From Mannheimia bovis (lineage in GTDB: Bacteria > Pseudomonadota > Gammaproteobacteria > Enterobacterales > Pasteurellaceae): a stretch of 64,000 nt of DNA. The notes beneath the pieces were generated by a model. The model was given only the letters and a program-made list of their open reading frames with translations. It had not been told where the DNA came from and searched no databases. A program made the translations under genes and the position numbers. Positions 38,788 through 47,475 of this stretch are shown here, piece by piece. Every line of letters starts with the position of its first letter. The first letter of the stretch is position 1. The stretch lies in assembly GCF_014541205.1 (NCBI RefSeq), contig NZ_CP061280.1:1566798-1630797 (forward strand), read 5' to 3'.

Positions 38788-39111
38788 ATGAAACTTTCAA
38801 TAGAATTACAAAATCAGATTAACCAGTTAAACCAACTGAGAAAACAGGCGTTAAAGCAGGAGCAGGAAGAACAGAAATTATTTGAGAAGAATAAAATTAA
38901 TGACTTGGAGCATTTTGGAAAGCAATTAAATGCACAGAGGAAACTATTGGGGATCGAACTCACTACCCTTGAAATGCAAACAGGCGTTTCAAGCTCTACT
39001 CTTAAACGTTTATTTAAAGACCCGAGCCAAGTGAAATTTCAGACAATTTGTGTGGTTGCAGAGACATTAGGGTTTAATTTATGTGCAATTAACACCCATC
39101 GGTCGGAATAA
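38788..39111 (+). CDS. XRE-type helix-turn-helix protein with N-terminal coiled coil
   Basis: 107 residues. The first 45 are Gln/Lys/Glu-rich and predicted to form a coiled coil (LRKQALKQEQEEQKLFEKNK). Residues 47-98 form a Cro/C1-type helix-turn-helix: AQRKLLGIELTTLEMQTGVSSSTLKRLFKDPSQVKFQTI and VVAETLGFNL. It looks like a HipB-like DNA-binding module, but no toxin partner is adjacent, so it is called a solitary regulator of unknown target. The gene is flanked by pepP (divergent) and glpX (convergent). Confidence 0.75.
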   Translation: MKLSIELQNQINQLNQLRKQALKQEQEEQKLFEKNKINDLEHFGKQLNAQRKLLGIELTTLEMQTGVSSSTLKRLFKDPSQVKFQTICVVAETLGFNLCAINTHRSE

Positions 39112-39136
39112 GCGTTACAACGTATTGGAAAAATAT

Positions 39137-39158
39137 AAAAAATCGGGCTATTGCCCGA
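39137..39158 (-). terminator. Terminator of glpX
   Basis: TCGGGC / GCCCGA stem; on the minus strand followed by TTTTTTA. Lies between the convergent XRE gene and glpX. Confidence 0.85.
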
Positions 39159-39172
39159 CTTTATGGAGAAAA

Positions 39173-40192
39173 TTACAGATCCATTAATGAAAGTAGCTCA
39201 TTATCTTTACGATCGATGTAGTGATCAGATTGGATTTTACGGATAGTTCGTGATTTACCGCGAATTAATAGGGTTTCTGTACTGGCAATATTGCCTCTAC
39301 GCTTAATACCTTTTAATAAATCGCCCGATGTAATGCCTGTTGCGACAAAAACAATATTATCATCACGCACTAAATCTTCTAATTTCAGCACTATATTAAT
39401 CGGCACATTCATCTCTTTGCAACGAGAAAGCTCTTTTTCAGTGGCAGTTAAATGCTCCGGACTATTACCTTTTACTTGATTACGCGGAATGAGTTTTGCA
39501 TTCATATCGCCACCTAAGGCACGGATTGCCGCTCCGGCAACAACCCCTTCCGGTGCACCACCAATACCATAAAGCAAATCCAATTCGCCATCGGGTAAAC
39601 AACATTGCACTGCTGCTGCGACATCGCCATCAGGAATAGCTATAACCCTTACACCAAGTTTTTGTACATCAGCAATGATTTGTTCGTGACGAGGTTTCGC
39701 TAAAATAGCAATCGTTAATTGAGAAAGTAATTTTCCTTTTTTAGAGGCAACACGGCGAAGGTTTTGTTCAAGCGGAAGGTTTAAATCAATCATTCCTTTG
39801 CATTCAGGACCAACCACCAGCTTTTCCATATACATATCCGGGGCTTTTAAGAATGTTTCTTTACCGCCTGCAGCAAGTACAGAAAGTGCATTTGATTGTC
39901 CCATAGAAGTAATACGTGTTCCATCAATCGGGTCAACCGCTATACTGATTTCTTCATCTTCCAAACGTGATAAACCGATTTTTTCACCAATATACAACAT
40001 TGGAGCTTCATCAATTTCGCCTTCACCAATAACAACTTCACCGCGTATTTCCATTTGGTTCAGCATAAAACGCATTGCCTTAACCGCAGCTTCATCTGCC
40101 GCATTTTTATTACCACGCCCAAGCCAAGAATAAGCCGCAAGTGCAGCAGCTTCTGTTACGCGAGAGAATTCAAAAGAAAGAGTTCGTTTCAT
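39173..40192 (-). CDS. glpX: Fructose-1,6-bisphosphatase class II
   Basis: Gluconeogenic hydrolysis of fructose-1,6-bisphosphate, Mn-dependent. 339 residues with the lithium-sensitive phosphatase metal motifs VIGEGEIDEAPML and AVDPIDGTR, and the GlpX signatures IPDGDVAAAVQCC and YGIGGAPEGVVAGAA. Monocistronic, not linked to glpFK here. Confidence 0.94.
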   Translation of the reverse strand: MKRTLSFEFSRVTEAAALAAYSWLGRGNKNAADEAAVKAMRFMLNQMEIRGEVVIGEGEIDEAPMLYIGEKIGLSRLEDEEISIAVDPIDGTRITSMGQSNALSVLAAGGKETFLKAPDMYMEKLVVGPECKGMIDLNLPLEQNLRRVASKKGKLLSQLTIAILAKPRHEQIIADVQKLGVRVIAIPDGDVAAAVQCCLPDGELDLLYGIGGAPEGVVAGAAIRALGGDMNAKLIPRNQVKGNSPEHLTATEKELSRCKEMNVPINIVLKLEDLVRDDNIVFVATGITSGDLLKGIKRRGNIASTETLLIRGKSRTIRKIQSDHYIDRKDNELLSLMDL

Positions 40193-40386
40193 TTTTGTTC
40201 CTTAGTTTCTTGAAAGAAAAACTTTAAAAGAAGAGAGATTATATTTTAACAGTAACTGGAAGTCTGCGTTACTAAAAAATCATCATTTGCATAAAAATTC
40301 ATAAATAACCAAACTTTTTTATGAAAATAAGGTCTGATTTAGAGTATAATCTTTACAAGTTTTACATCATTTAGAGGGAATTTATT

Positions 40387-40605
40387 ATGTCATTATCGGT
40401 TTTAGACCAATTAGAAGAAAAAATTAAACAAGCTGTTGAAACTATTCAATTACTTCAATTAGAAGTTGAAGAATTAAAAGGTAAAAACGACACTGCAAAG
40501 CAAGAAAACGAAACATTACGCAATGAGTATGAACAATTAAAAGCGGAACAACAAAACTTCCAAGATCGTTTACGTTCACTTTTAGGTCAAATCGACAACG
40601 TTTAA
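40387..40605 (+). CDS. zapB: Cell division protein ZapB
   Basis: 72-residue, wholly coiled-coil protein ([25 protein letters not shown] and on), the size and heptad pattern of ZapB, which binds ZapA and helps assemble the FtsZ ring. GAGGG ribosome site; a TATAAT at 40345-40350 is a likely -10 box. Strong terminator follows. Confidence 0.88.
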   Translation: MSLSVLDQLEEKIKQAVETIQLLQLEVEELKGKNDTAKQENETLRNEYEQLKAEQQNFQDRLRSLLGQIDNV

Positions 40606-40618
40606 TTTCCAATTATAG

Positions 40619-40644
40619 ACGGCTAATTTGTTAGCCGTTTTTTT
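40619..40644 (+). terminator. Terminator of zapB
   Basis: ACGGCTAA / TTAGCCGT stem, TTTG loop and a run of T. Confidence 0.9.
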
Positions 40645-40658
40645 ATTATCTATCGAAT

Positions 40659-41240
40659 ATGGCAAAGCTCTATTTTTACTACTCGTCAATGAATGCAGGC
40701 AAATCGACTACGCTACTTCAATCTTCTTACAATTATCAAGAGCGAGGAATGAATACCCTCGTTTACACTGCTGCAATTGATGACCGTTTTGGTGTTGGGA
40801 AAGTCAGCTCTCGTATTGGTATTTCTCAAGAAGCAACATTATTTAATGCGGAGACTGATCTATTTGCAGAAATTAAGCAGTCTCACAATAATAAAACGTT
40901 ACACTGTATCTTAATTGATGAATCTCAATTTCTTACTAAAGCTCAAGTTTACCAGCTTACTGATGTGGTTGATAAATTAAAAATTCCTGTACTCTGCTAT
41001 GGATTACGCACTGATTTCCAAGCAGAATTATTTGAAGGGAGTAAATATTTATTGGCGTGGGCAGATGAATTAGAAGAGCTAAAAACTATCTGTGATTGTG
41101 GTAAAAAAGCTCATTTCGTTATTCGTTTAAACGAGAAAGGCGAAGCAATTAAAGAAGGAGAACAAATCCAAATTGGCGGTAATGATAAATATCTTTCAGT
41201 CTGTCGTTATCACTACAAGCAAAAATTGGGTAAGTTATAA
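40659..41240 (+). CDS. tdk: Thymidine kinase
   Basis: Salvage phosphorylation of thymidine to dTMP. 193 residues, type II: P-loop [15 protein letters not shown] (8-22), LIDESQFL catalytic region, lasso-domain zinc cysteines in [12 protein letters not shown] and the C-terminal CRYH. Starts right after the zapB terminator. Confidence 0.95.
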   Translation: MAKLYFYYSSMNAGKSTTLLQSSYNYQERGMNTLVYTAAIDDRFGVGKVSSRIGISQEATLFNAETDLFAEIKQSHNNKTLHCILIDESQFLTKAQVYQLTDVVDKLKIPVLCYGLRTDFQAELFEGSKYLLAWADELEELKTICDCGKKAHFVIRLNEKGEAIKEGEQIQIGGNDKYLSVCRYHYKQKLGKL

Positions 41241-41246
41241 TAGATA

Positions 41247-41311
41247 ACAAGCGGTTAAATTTCTCTAGAAATTTGCAAGTTGCAAAAAAATAACAAAATT
41301 TAACCGCTTGT
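41247..41311. terminator. Inverted uptake-sequence pair between tdk and tsaB
   Basis: Exact ACAAGCGGT (41247-41255) and ACCGCTTGT (41303-41311); the arms extend to AACAAGCGGTTAAATTT / AAATTTAACCGCTTGT. Between convergent genes. Confidence 0.8.
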
Positions 41312-41313
41312 AT

Positions 41314-42003
41314 TTATCGTTTATTCGGTAATTTTTCCCAAGTTACTTCATTTCTTAGATAAACAGGTTCGATTTCAAGTGCAGACTGAACATTACCTTT
41401 TGCCATTTCTGCCTGTGCAATAGATAACATATATCGGCTTGAAGGTAAGGTAATTTCGCTAACTACAAGCGGTAAATTTTGTTCGGAAAATTGCGAATAC
41501 GCCGCCCAGCCTGTACCGACTACAACAGTATTTTCAATTAATTGAAATTGTTGAATTGCAGCTTCAGGCGAACAGACTTGTTCTGCTACTATCTCATTCC
41601 ACTCATCGCCATTTCTGGAAAATTGAGCAAAATAAACTTCATTCATTCGGGCATCAATTAATGCAATGACGTTTTCTGCACCGAGTTTTTGGTAGGCTTC
41701 TTCTGCCATTGCTTTTAGATTAGAGACAGCCACTACAGGCAAGTTTGCTCCCATTGCTAAGCCTTGAGCAACACTTACGCCCACTCTTACCCCTGTAAAA
41801 CTGCCAGGACCACGCCCGAATACCAAATAATTAACATCTTTGATCTGAATATTCGCCTGCGTAAGCAATTCATCAACCATTGGCAAAATACGTTGTGTGT
41901 GGGAGCGTGGGCTAATTTCATCAAGGGTTGAAATTTTTTCATTATGCAGTAACGCAACCGAACAGGCTTCTGTTGCGGTATCTAAAGCAAGAATTGTTGT
42001 CAT
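41314..42003 (-). CDS. tsaB: tRNA threonylcarbamoyladenosine synthesis protein TsaB
   Basis: 229-residue ASKHA-fold partner of TsaD in making the t6A base of ANN-reading tRNAs. Signatures ILALDTATEACSVALL at the N-terminus and VFGRGPGSFTGVRVGVSVAQGLA. An exact uptake 9-mer lies inside (41465-41473). It follows aroG in the same direction but a terminator separates them. Confidence 0.94.
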   Translation of the reverse strand: MTTILALDTATEACSVALLHNEKISTLDEISPRSHTQRILPMVDELLTQANIQIKDVNYLVFGRGPGSFTGVRVGVSVAQGLAMGANLPVVAVSNLKAMAEEAYQKLGAENVIALIDARMNEVYFAQFSRNGDEWNEIVAEQVCSPEAAIQQFQLIENTVVVGTGWAAYSQFSEQNLPLVVSEITLPSSRYMLSIAQAEMAKGNVQSALEIEPVYLRNEVTWEKLPNKR

Positions 42004-42023
42004 AATCTCTCTAAAAAATAAAA

Positions 42024-42045
42024 GGCATACGTTTAAACGTACGCC
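42024..42045 (-). terminator. Terminator of aroG
   Basis: GGC(A)TACGTTTAAACGTA(C)GCC, nearly perfect 22-base palindrome with a T-rich tail on the minus strand. Confidence 0.8.
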
Positions 42046-42076
42046 ATTATATAAAAATTAGCTAAAAATTGAAATT

Positions 42077-43159
42077 TTACGGGCGATTTTTACGGCGTTG
42101 TTCCACTGCTTGAGCTAAAGCAAATAGGGCTTTTTCACTGTCTTCCCAGCCGATACAAGCATCAGTAATACTTTGTCCATAAACTAAAGCCTCTAAGCCT
42201 TTGCCATCAATTAAATCTTGGCGACCTTCAACCAAATGGCTTTCAATCATTACGCCTGAAATAAAGTCTGAACCACCTGCAATTTGCTTACATACATCGT
42301 CACAAACGTCCATTTGGCGTTTAAATTGTTTTTGGCTGTTAGCGTGGCTAAAATCAACCATAACGTGAGGACGATTACCTGCTTTTTCGATAGCTGCACA
42401 AGCTTCAGAAACGGAAGCTGCATCGTAGTTAGTACCTTTATCGCCGCCACGTAAAATAATGTGGCAGTCTGGATTACCTGCTGTCGAAACAATTGCAGAA
42501 TGCCCAAATTTGGTTACAGACAAGAAATGATGTGGTGATCTTGCTGAAGAAATCGCATCCAAGGCAATTTTCACACCGCCATTTGTGCCGTTTTTAAAAC
42601 CAACCGCACAAGATAAGCCTGACGCTAATTCACGGTGAACTTGTGATTCAGTTGTTCTTGCACCAATTGCTCCCCAGCTCATAAAATCTGCCATATATTG
42701 TGGCGTGATCATATCTAAAAACTCACCTGCTGTAGGTACAGTTAAATCGTTAATATCCGATAACACTTTACGAGCGATACGTAAACCATCATTTAATGCA
42801 TAGGTTTCATTTAAGTATGGGTCGTTAATTAAGCCTTTCCAACCCACAGTAGTACGTGGTTTTTCAAAATAAACCCGCATTACAACTTCTAGGTTTTGAT
42901 TAATTGCAGGATTTGCACGCATTTCTTTGATTTTTTGTGCATATTCCAATGCGGCACTTGGATCGTGAATTGAGCAAGGTCCAATTACCACTAATAAACG
43001 GTCATCAGCTCCGTGTAAAATTTTATGGATTGCTTTACGGGTTTGCTCAACCGTTTCTGCTGCCACATCGCTGGCAGGATAACGCTCTAATAATGCAACG
43101 GGCGGTAATAATTCTTCAATACTGGTTATTCTAACATCATCATTTTTGGTATAGGACAT
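42077..43159 (-). CDS. aroG: 3-deoxy-7-phosphoheptulonate (DAHP) synthase
   Basis: First step of the shikimate pathway: PEP + erythrose-4-phosphate to DAHP. 360 residues, class I AroFGH type: LLVVIGPCSIHDPSAALEYA, MRVYFEKPRTTVGWKGLINDP, WGAIGARTTESQVHRELASG, MVDFSHANS. The isozyme type (Phe-, Tyr- or Trp-sensitive) is not certain; the name aroG follows overall similarity. A TrpR-like operator overlaps its promoter, which would make transcription tryptophan-responsive. Confidence 0.93.
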   Translation of the reverse strand: MSYTKNDDVRITSIEELLPPVALLERYPASDVAAETVEQTRKAIHKILHGADDRLLVVIGPCSIHDPSAALEYAQKIKEMRANPAINQNLEVVMRVYFEKPRTTVGWKGLINDPYLNETYALNDGLRIARKVLSDINDLTVPTAGEFLDMITPQYMADFMSWGAIGARTTESQVHRELASGLSCAVGFKNGTNGGVKIALDAISSARSPHHFLSVTKFGHSAIVSTAGNPDCHIILRGGDKGTNYDAASVSEACAAIEKAGNRPHVMVDFSHANSQKQFKRQMDVCDDVCKQIAGGSDFISGVMIESHLVEGRQDLIDGKGLEALVYGQSITDACIGWEDSEKALFALAQAVEQRRKNRP

Positions 43160-43182
43160 TTCTGTTACTCTCTTAAAAAATT

Positions 43183-43222
43183 ATTTTTGTACTATCATAA
43201 TAGTACAAAAATAAAAATGCAA
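43183..43222 (-). promoter_or_regulatory. aroG promoter with overlapping TrpR-like operator
   Basis: Perfect 13-bp inverted repeats ATTTTTGTACTAT and ATAGTACAAAAAT (43183-43212) around CATA. On the minus strand the promoter reads TTGCAT (43217-43222), 17-base spacer, TATGAT (43194-43199), so the operator covers the -10 box. The 18-bp core GTACTA...TAGTAC has both half-sites of the E. coli TrpR operator. Confidence 0.7.
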
Positions 43223-43238
43223 ACAAATTTATTAATTT

Positions 43239-44078
43239 TTAATTAAATGTATTACAAACTGACGGATTGCCTGCTGTTAATCCTTTTTTAAACCACTCTA
43301 AACGCTGAGCAGATGAACCGTGAGTAAAACTATCCGGCACAACGTAGCCTCGACTTTGCTGTTGTAATCTGTCATCACCTACCGCTTGAGCTGCGTTAAA
43401 GGCATCTTCAATATCGCGTTGTTCTAATCTATTTTGTTGAGCAAGTTGATACCCCCAAACGCCCGCAAAGCAGTCGGCTTGTAATTCTACATTAACTGAA
43501 ATTTGATTTGCTGCGACTTTAGATTTAGCTCTCATCTGTTCTCGCTGAGTTTTGCCTGTAATGCCTAATAAATTCTGAACGTGGTGTCCGACTTCGTGTG
43601 CAATCACATAAGAGAATGCAAATTCGCCTGATGCTCTTAGCCTTTTACGCATATCATCATAGAATGATAAATCGATATATACTTTTTGATCCACAGGGCA
43701 ATAGAACGGTCCCATTGCCGATTGACCTGTACCACAGGCAGTTTGGGTCGCACCACGATAAAGCACTAATGTAGGCTCTTTATAAGTCATACCACTTTGT
43801 TTGAAATAAGCATTCCAAATATCTTCTGTACTGGCTAACACTTTAGAAGATAAATCTTCTAAATGTGCTTCTTCAGAACTTTCCAACTTTGATGGTGTTT
43901 GTTGATAACTTTCCTGACCGCCCATTAAACCGCTTAAGTCCACACCATAATAAGCACCGACTAGCACGATAATAAAGGTAAGAATGCCCCCTTTACCTCG
44001 TCCAACAGACATTCTCCCTGAACCACTTGCACGTCTGTCTTCCACGTTATTACTACGTCTTAACCCACCTAATCGCAT
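43239..44078 (-). CDS. ypfJ: YpfJ family neutral zinc metallopeptidase
   Basis: 279 residues. Cytoplasmic basic N-terminus (MRLGGLRRSNNVEDRRASGS), one membrane helix (GGILTFIIVLVGAYYGV, about 33-50), then a periplasmic peptidase domain with the zinc motif HEVGHHVQ and the third ligand region NVELQADCFAGVWG. Substrate unknown. ATG with GGAGAAG upstream was chosen over one four codons earlier. Confidence 0.9.
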   Translation of the reverse strand: MRLGGLRRSNNVEDRRASGSGRMSVGRGKGGILTFIIVLVGAYYGVDLSGLMGGQESYQQTPSKLESSEEAHLEDLSSKVLASTEDIWNAYFKQSGMTYKEPTLVLYRGATQTACGTGQSAMGPFYCPVDQKVYIDLSFYDDMRKRLRASGEFAFSYVIAHEVGHHVQNLLGITGKTQREQMRAKSKVAANQISVNVELQADCFAGVWGYQLAQQNRLEQRDIEDAFNAAQAVGDDRLQQQSRGYVVPDSFTHGSSAQRLEWFKKGLTAGNPSVCNTFN

Positions 44079-44171
44079 AATCTTCTCCAATCCATAAACG
44101 AAAATTAAAAATTAGATTGATTTTAGCTCAAAGGTTCTCTTTATACTACGATTAATTTAGCTTAAATAAAA

Positions 44172-44238
44172 ACAAGCGGTTAGATCTTTGTCAAAATTTA
44201 CCAACGTTGTAAATTTTTGATGAAATCTAACCGCTTGT
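44172..44238. terminator. Inverted uptake-sequence pair between ypfJ and ftsK
   Basis: Exact ACAAGCGGT (44172-44180) and ACCGCTTGT (44230-44238) with arms extending to AAGCGGTTAGAT / ATCTAACCGCTT; terminates ftsK on the minus strand. Confidence 0.78.
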
Positions 44239-44253
44239 ATTTCTAATTAAAGC

Positions 44254-46932
44254 TTATCTTGCAAGCACTTCTCGTTTTCCACCCTTACCCGGTTCAGACA
44301 CAATCCCCTGTGCTTCCATTTGATCCACAATTCTGCCGGCTCGGTTAAACCCTAGTGAGAATCGGCGTTGAATGTTACTAATGGAAACCGAACCTGTCTC
44401 AATAGTATATTCTACGACTTCGTCAAATAGCGGATCTAAATCTCCCCCTGCATTATCATTTTTAGCGTCATTATCATCTGATTTCGATTCCACAATGCTA
44501 TCAAGATAGTTAGGTTTGCCTCTTGCTCGCCAGTTATCTGCTACACGTTGTACTTCTTCATCTTTCATAAATGCCCCGTGTACGCGGATAATATCCGGAC
44601 TTCCCGCCCCAGAGTAAAGCATATCGCCTCGTCCCAATAAGGCTTCCGCACCACCAGAATCTAAAATCGTTCTTGAATCAATTTGGCTTGCAACCGTAAA
44701 CGCAATTCGACTTGGAATATTTGCCTTGATGACACCGGTAATCACATCCGTTGAAGGGCGTTGGGTAGCAAGAATCAAATGAATACCCACTGCCCTTGCT
44801 TTTTGTGCAATTCGCATAATGTACTCTTCCACTTCTTTGCCGGCAGACATCATTAAATCGGCAAATTCATCAACAATTAAGACAATATAGCTTAATTTTT
44901 GTAACGGCGGAGGTAAGCTGCCCATTGAATCGCCCGGTCGCCACGTTGGATCAGGAATTGGCAAATTCATTGCTGCCGCTTGGTCAATTTTGGCATTGTA
45001 CCCTTCAATATTACGCACCTGTAAATGGCTTACTAAAATATAGCGACGTTCCATCTCTTCTACCGCCCAGCGTAACGCATTAGCTGCTTTTTTCATATCG
45101 GTTACTACCGGCGTTAATAAATGCGGAATATCGTTATAAATGGAAAGCTCCACCACTTTCGGGTCAATCATAATAAAGCGAACTTGCTCAGGCGTAAGCT
45201 TGAACAAGAGGCTTAAAATCATTGTATTCACTCCAACCGATTTACCGCCACCCGTTTGCCCTGCAACTAATAGATGCGGCATTTTCGCCATATCAACCAC
45301 AACAGGATTACCGCTGATATCCTTACCGAGAGCCATTGGCAAGGTTGCGGTGGTGTGGCGGAATTCATCGCTATCTAATACATCACGCAACCACACGGTT
45401 TCACGATGTTTGTTTGGTGTTTCAATCCCCATATAGGGTTTATTTGGAATAACTTCAGTAATACGAATTGCCTTAAACATTAATCCACGAGCAATATCAC
45501 TGGCTAGACCGGTGATTTTAGATGCTTTAACCCCTGCTGCGGGTTGAATTTCATAGCGAGTAACAACAGGACCGACCAACACATCTTCAACGGTTGCTTT
45601 CACACCAAAATTCGCTAATTCTGCTTCTAAACGTACAGAAGTATCACGAATTTCTTGCTCGGTAATTTGCTGTGTTTGAACAGGAGCTTTATCCAGCAAA
45701 TCCAATGTTGGCAATGGGGTTGTTGGTTTCTCGGTGGTTACTTTGCGTTGTAAAAGTGGGTGAATTAAGGTATCGCCATACCCTTTCGGGTAACTTGGTT
45801 GCTCCGTAACTTCTTTCATTGCTTTCGGCGGTGTTACCATAAACTCAGGTGTAATTTCACGCACATCATCAATTTCATCTTCAACCGTTTCTTCGTGCTC
45901 TTCCTCAATCACATTTTCAATTTGAACTTGAGGAATGATTGCTTCGTTTTGGATTGTCTCAGTAAATGTTGTTGTAGCTTCTATTTCATTTTCAATTGCG
46001 GTATTTAAACGAATTGTCGGCATTTGAACGTCATTTATTTGAATATGCTGCGAGCGATAATCCAATTCTTCAGGTTCAACTTGTTCAATCACTTCATCCG
46101 CAGTTTCAAGTTGCGTATTGATATTAATGGTTGGCAGTTCTAAATCCGGTTCAATATCATACATTTCATTATTATTGGTTGCTTCAGTGGCAGATTGTCT
46201 TAAACCACTGATATTTGGGCGTTTGAACGCTGAAATATCCGTAAATTGCGGTTGTTTTTCTTCCTCTACATCAACAGTTGTTTCTTGTTCTACTGCAAGC
46301 GGTTGATTTTGCTCCGAATTTTGCAAATTGTGCGAGACTTCGTCAGATTTACGATCTTCTGTTTTTGCCATCAACCAATCATAGAATTGCGATAAAATAG
46401 GTAGTAGCGACTGAGCCGAGCAGAAATATAGACCTACGACTGTACAAATCATCGCAATAAGCAATGCACCAAACTGCCCTATCGTTTCAGAAAGTACAGA
46501 TTGCCAAATTCCACCAATAAATCCACCGGAAAGATAGTACGCGGTGTTTGAGAAAAGTACGCTAAATAAGCCTGCAAGCCCAACCATTAGCAAGAGAAAG
46601 CTGATTAAGCGGAAGCAGAAAGTTTTCCATTTCATCTCAGAGCTTAAGCCCATACCTAATACATAAATTGATGAAATAATTAAGGCAAAAGGGACTAATA
46701 CCGCTACTTTTCCAAACATAGCGTAAAGCATATCAATGCTCCAAGCTCCGAAACCACCCGCTTTATTTAAGGTTGTTTGCGTAAGCGTACTTGCGGCTGT
46801 CCACGCATTATCTAACGGACTATAACTTGCCCACGCAACCAGTAAATAAATACCCAGCAGACAAGCTAATATAAGCATTAACTTAATTAACGTTTCTTTA
46901 CCTTTAAAATGTGGTTTGAGTTGATCTAACAC
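44254..46932 (-). CDS. ftsK: DNA translocase FtsK
   Basis: Septum-located motor that pumps DNA toward dif and switches on XerCD. 892 residues: four or five N-terminal membrane helices (about 18-190), an acidic Glu/Thr/Gln-rich linker (about 190-410), alpha domain, RecA-type motor with Walker A LVAGQTGGGKSVGVN and Walker B YIVLIVDEFADLMM, and the C-terminal gamma winged helix (about 830-892, SISNIQRRFSLGFNRAGRIV) that reads KOPS and touches XerD. Linker is much shorter than in E. coli. It follows lrp by 10 bases, probably cotranscribed. Relevant to the Xer-dependent prophage in this window. Confidence 0.95.
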   Translation of the reverse strand: MLDQLKPHFKGKETLIKLMLILACLLGIYLLVAWASYSPLDNAWTAASTLTQTTLNKAGGFGAWSIDMLYAMFGKVAVLVPFALIISSIYVLGMGLSSEMKWKTFCFRLISFLLLMVGLAGLFSVLFSNTAYYLSGGFIGGIWQSVLSETIGQFGALLIAMICTVVGLYFCSAQSLLPILSQFYDWLMAKTEDRKSDEVSHNLQNSEQNQPLAVEQETTVDVEEEKQPQFTDISAFKRPNISGLRQSATEATNNNEMYDIEPDLELPTININTQLETADEVIEQVEPEELDYRSQHIQINDVQMPTIRLNTAIENEIEATTTFTETIQNEAIIPQVQIENVIEEEHEETVEDEIDDVREITPEFMVTPPKAMKEVTEQPSYPKGYGDTLIHPLLQRKVTTEKPTTPLPTLDLLDKAPVQTQQITEQEIRDTSVRLEAELANFGVKATVEDVLVGPVVTRYEIQPAAGVKASKITGLASDIARGLMFKAIRITEVIPNKPYMGIETPNKHRETVWLRDVLDSDEFRHTTATLPMALGKDISGNPVVVDMAKMPHLLVAGQTGGGKSVGVNTMILSLLFKLTPEQVRFIMIDPKVVELSIYNDIPHLLTPVVTDMKKAANALRWAVEEMERRYILVSHLQVRNIEGYNAKIDQAAAMNLPIPDPTWRPGDSMGSLPPPLQKLSYIVLIVDEFADLMMSAGKEVEEYIMRIAQKARAVGIHLILATQRPSTDVITGVIKANIPSRIAFTVASQIDSRTILDSGGAEALLGRGDMLYSGAGSPDIIRVHGAFMKDEEVQRVADNWRARGKPNYLDSIVESKSDDNDAKNDNAGGDLDPLFDEVVEYTIETGSVSISNIQRRFSLGFNRAGRIVDQMEAQGIVSEPGKGGKREVLAR

Positions 46933-46942
46933 TCAATTCTCC

Positions 46943-47425
46943 TTACTTTAACAACAAATAGTTGGTTTGTTTCACTTCTTCCATTACCACATAGGTTCGT
47001 GTATCGTTCACACCCGGTAAACGTAACAAAGTTGTACCAAGTAATTTGCGATATGCCGCCATATCTGCCACACGGGTTTTTAATAGATAATCGAAATCTC
47101 CCGATACTAAATGACACTCTTGAATTTCGTCTAACTGCTGGATCGCTTTATTAAATTCCTCAAATACATCAGGTTTACCCCGCACAAGAGTAATTTCCAC
47201 AATAACCAATAAAGGGGCATCTAATAATTCCGGGTTTAATAACGCTTTATATCCTGTAATCACGTTATTTTTTTCAAGGCGTTTAACTCGCTCTAAGCAA
47301 GGCGTTGGTGAAAGCCCTACACGTTTCGATAACTCAATATTTGAGATTTTCCCGTTACGTTGTAGCTCATTTAAGATTTTTAAATCAATAGCATCTAGTG
47401 CTTTAGGTAGTTTTTTATGTTCCAT
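46943..47425 (-). CDS. lrp: Leucine-responsive regulatory protein
   Basis: 160-residue Lrp/AsnC global regulator: N-terminal winged helix-turn-helix (LDAIDLKILNELQRNGKISNIELSKRVGLSPTPCLERVKRLE) and C-terminal RAM/ligand domain (about 70-150). GGAGC precedes the ATG. Next to ftsK as in enterobacteria. Likely targets in this window include ilvIH, by analogy with E. coli. Confidence 0.95.
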   Translation of the reverse strand: MEHKKLPKALDAIDLKILNELQRNGKISNIELSKRVGLSPTPCLERVKRLEKNNVITGYKALLNPELLDAPLLVIVEITLVRGKPDVFEEFNKAIQQLDEIQECHLVSGDFDYLLKTRVADMAAYRKLLGTTLLRLPGVNDTRTYVVMEEVKQTNYLLLK

Positions 47426-47475
47426 ATATGCTCCTTTTTAGGCAATTATACTGTGCTAAACACTAATAGTCCTAA

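Noticed and set aside
38788-39111. XRE protein as antitoxin of a HipBA-like pair
   Set aside because: The neighbours are pepP and glpX; no toxin-sized frame is adjacent on either side.
46926-47117. Minus-strand frame of 63 codons overlapping lrp
   Set aside because: Out-of-frame shadow of the lrp gene with no ribosome site.
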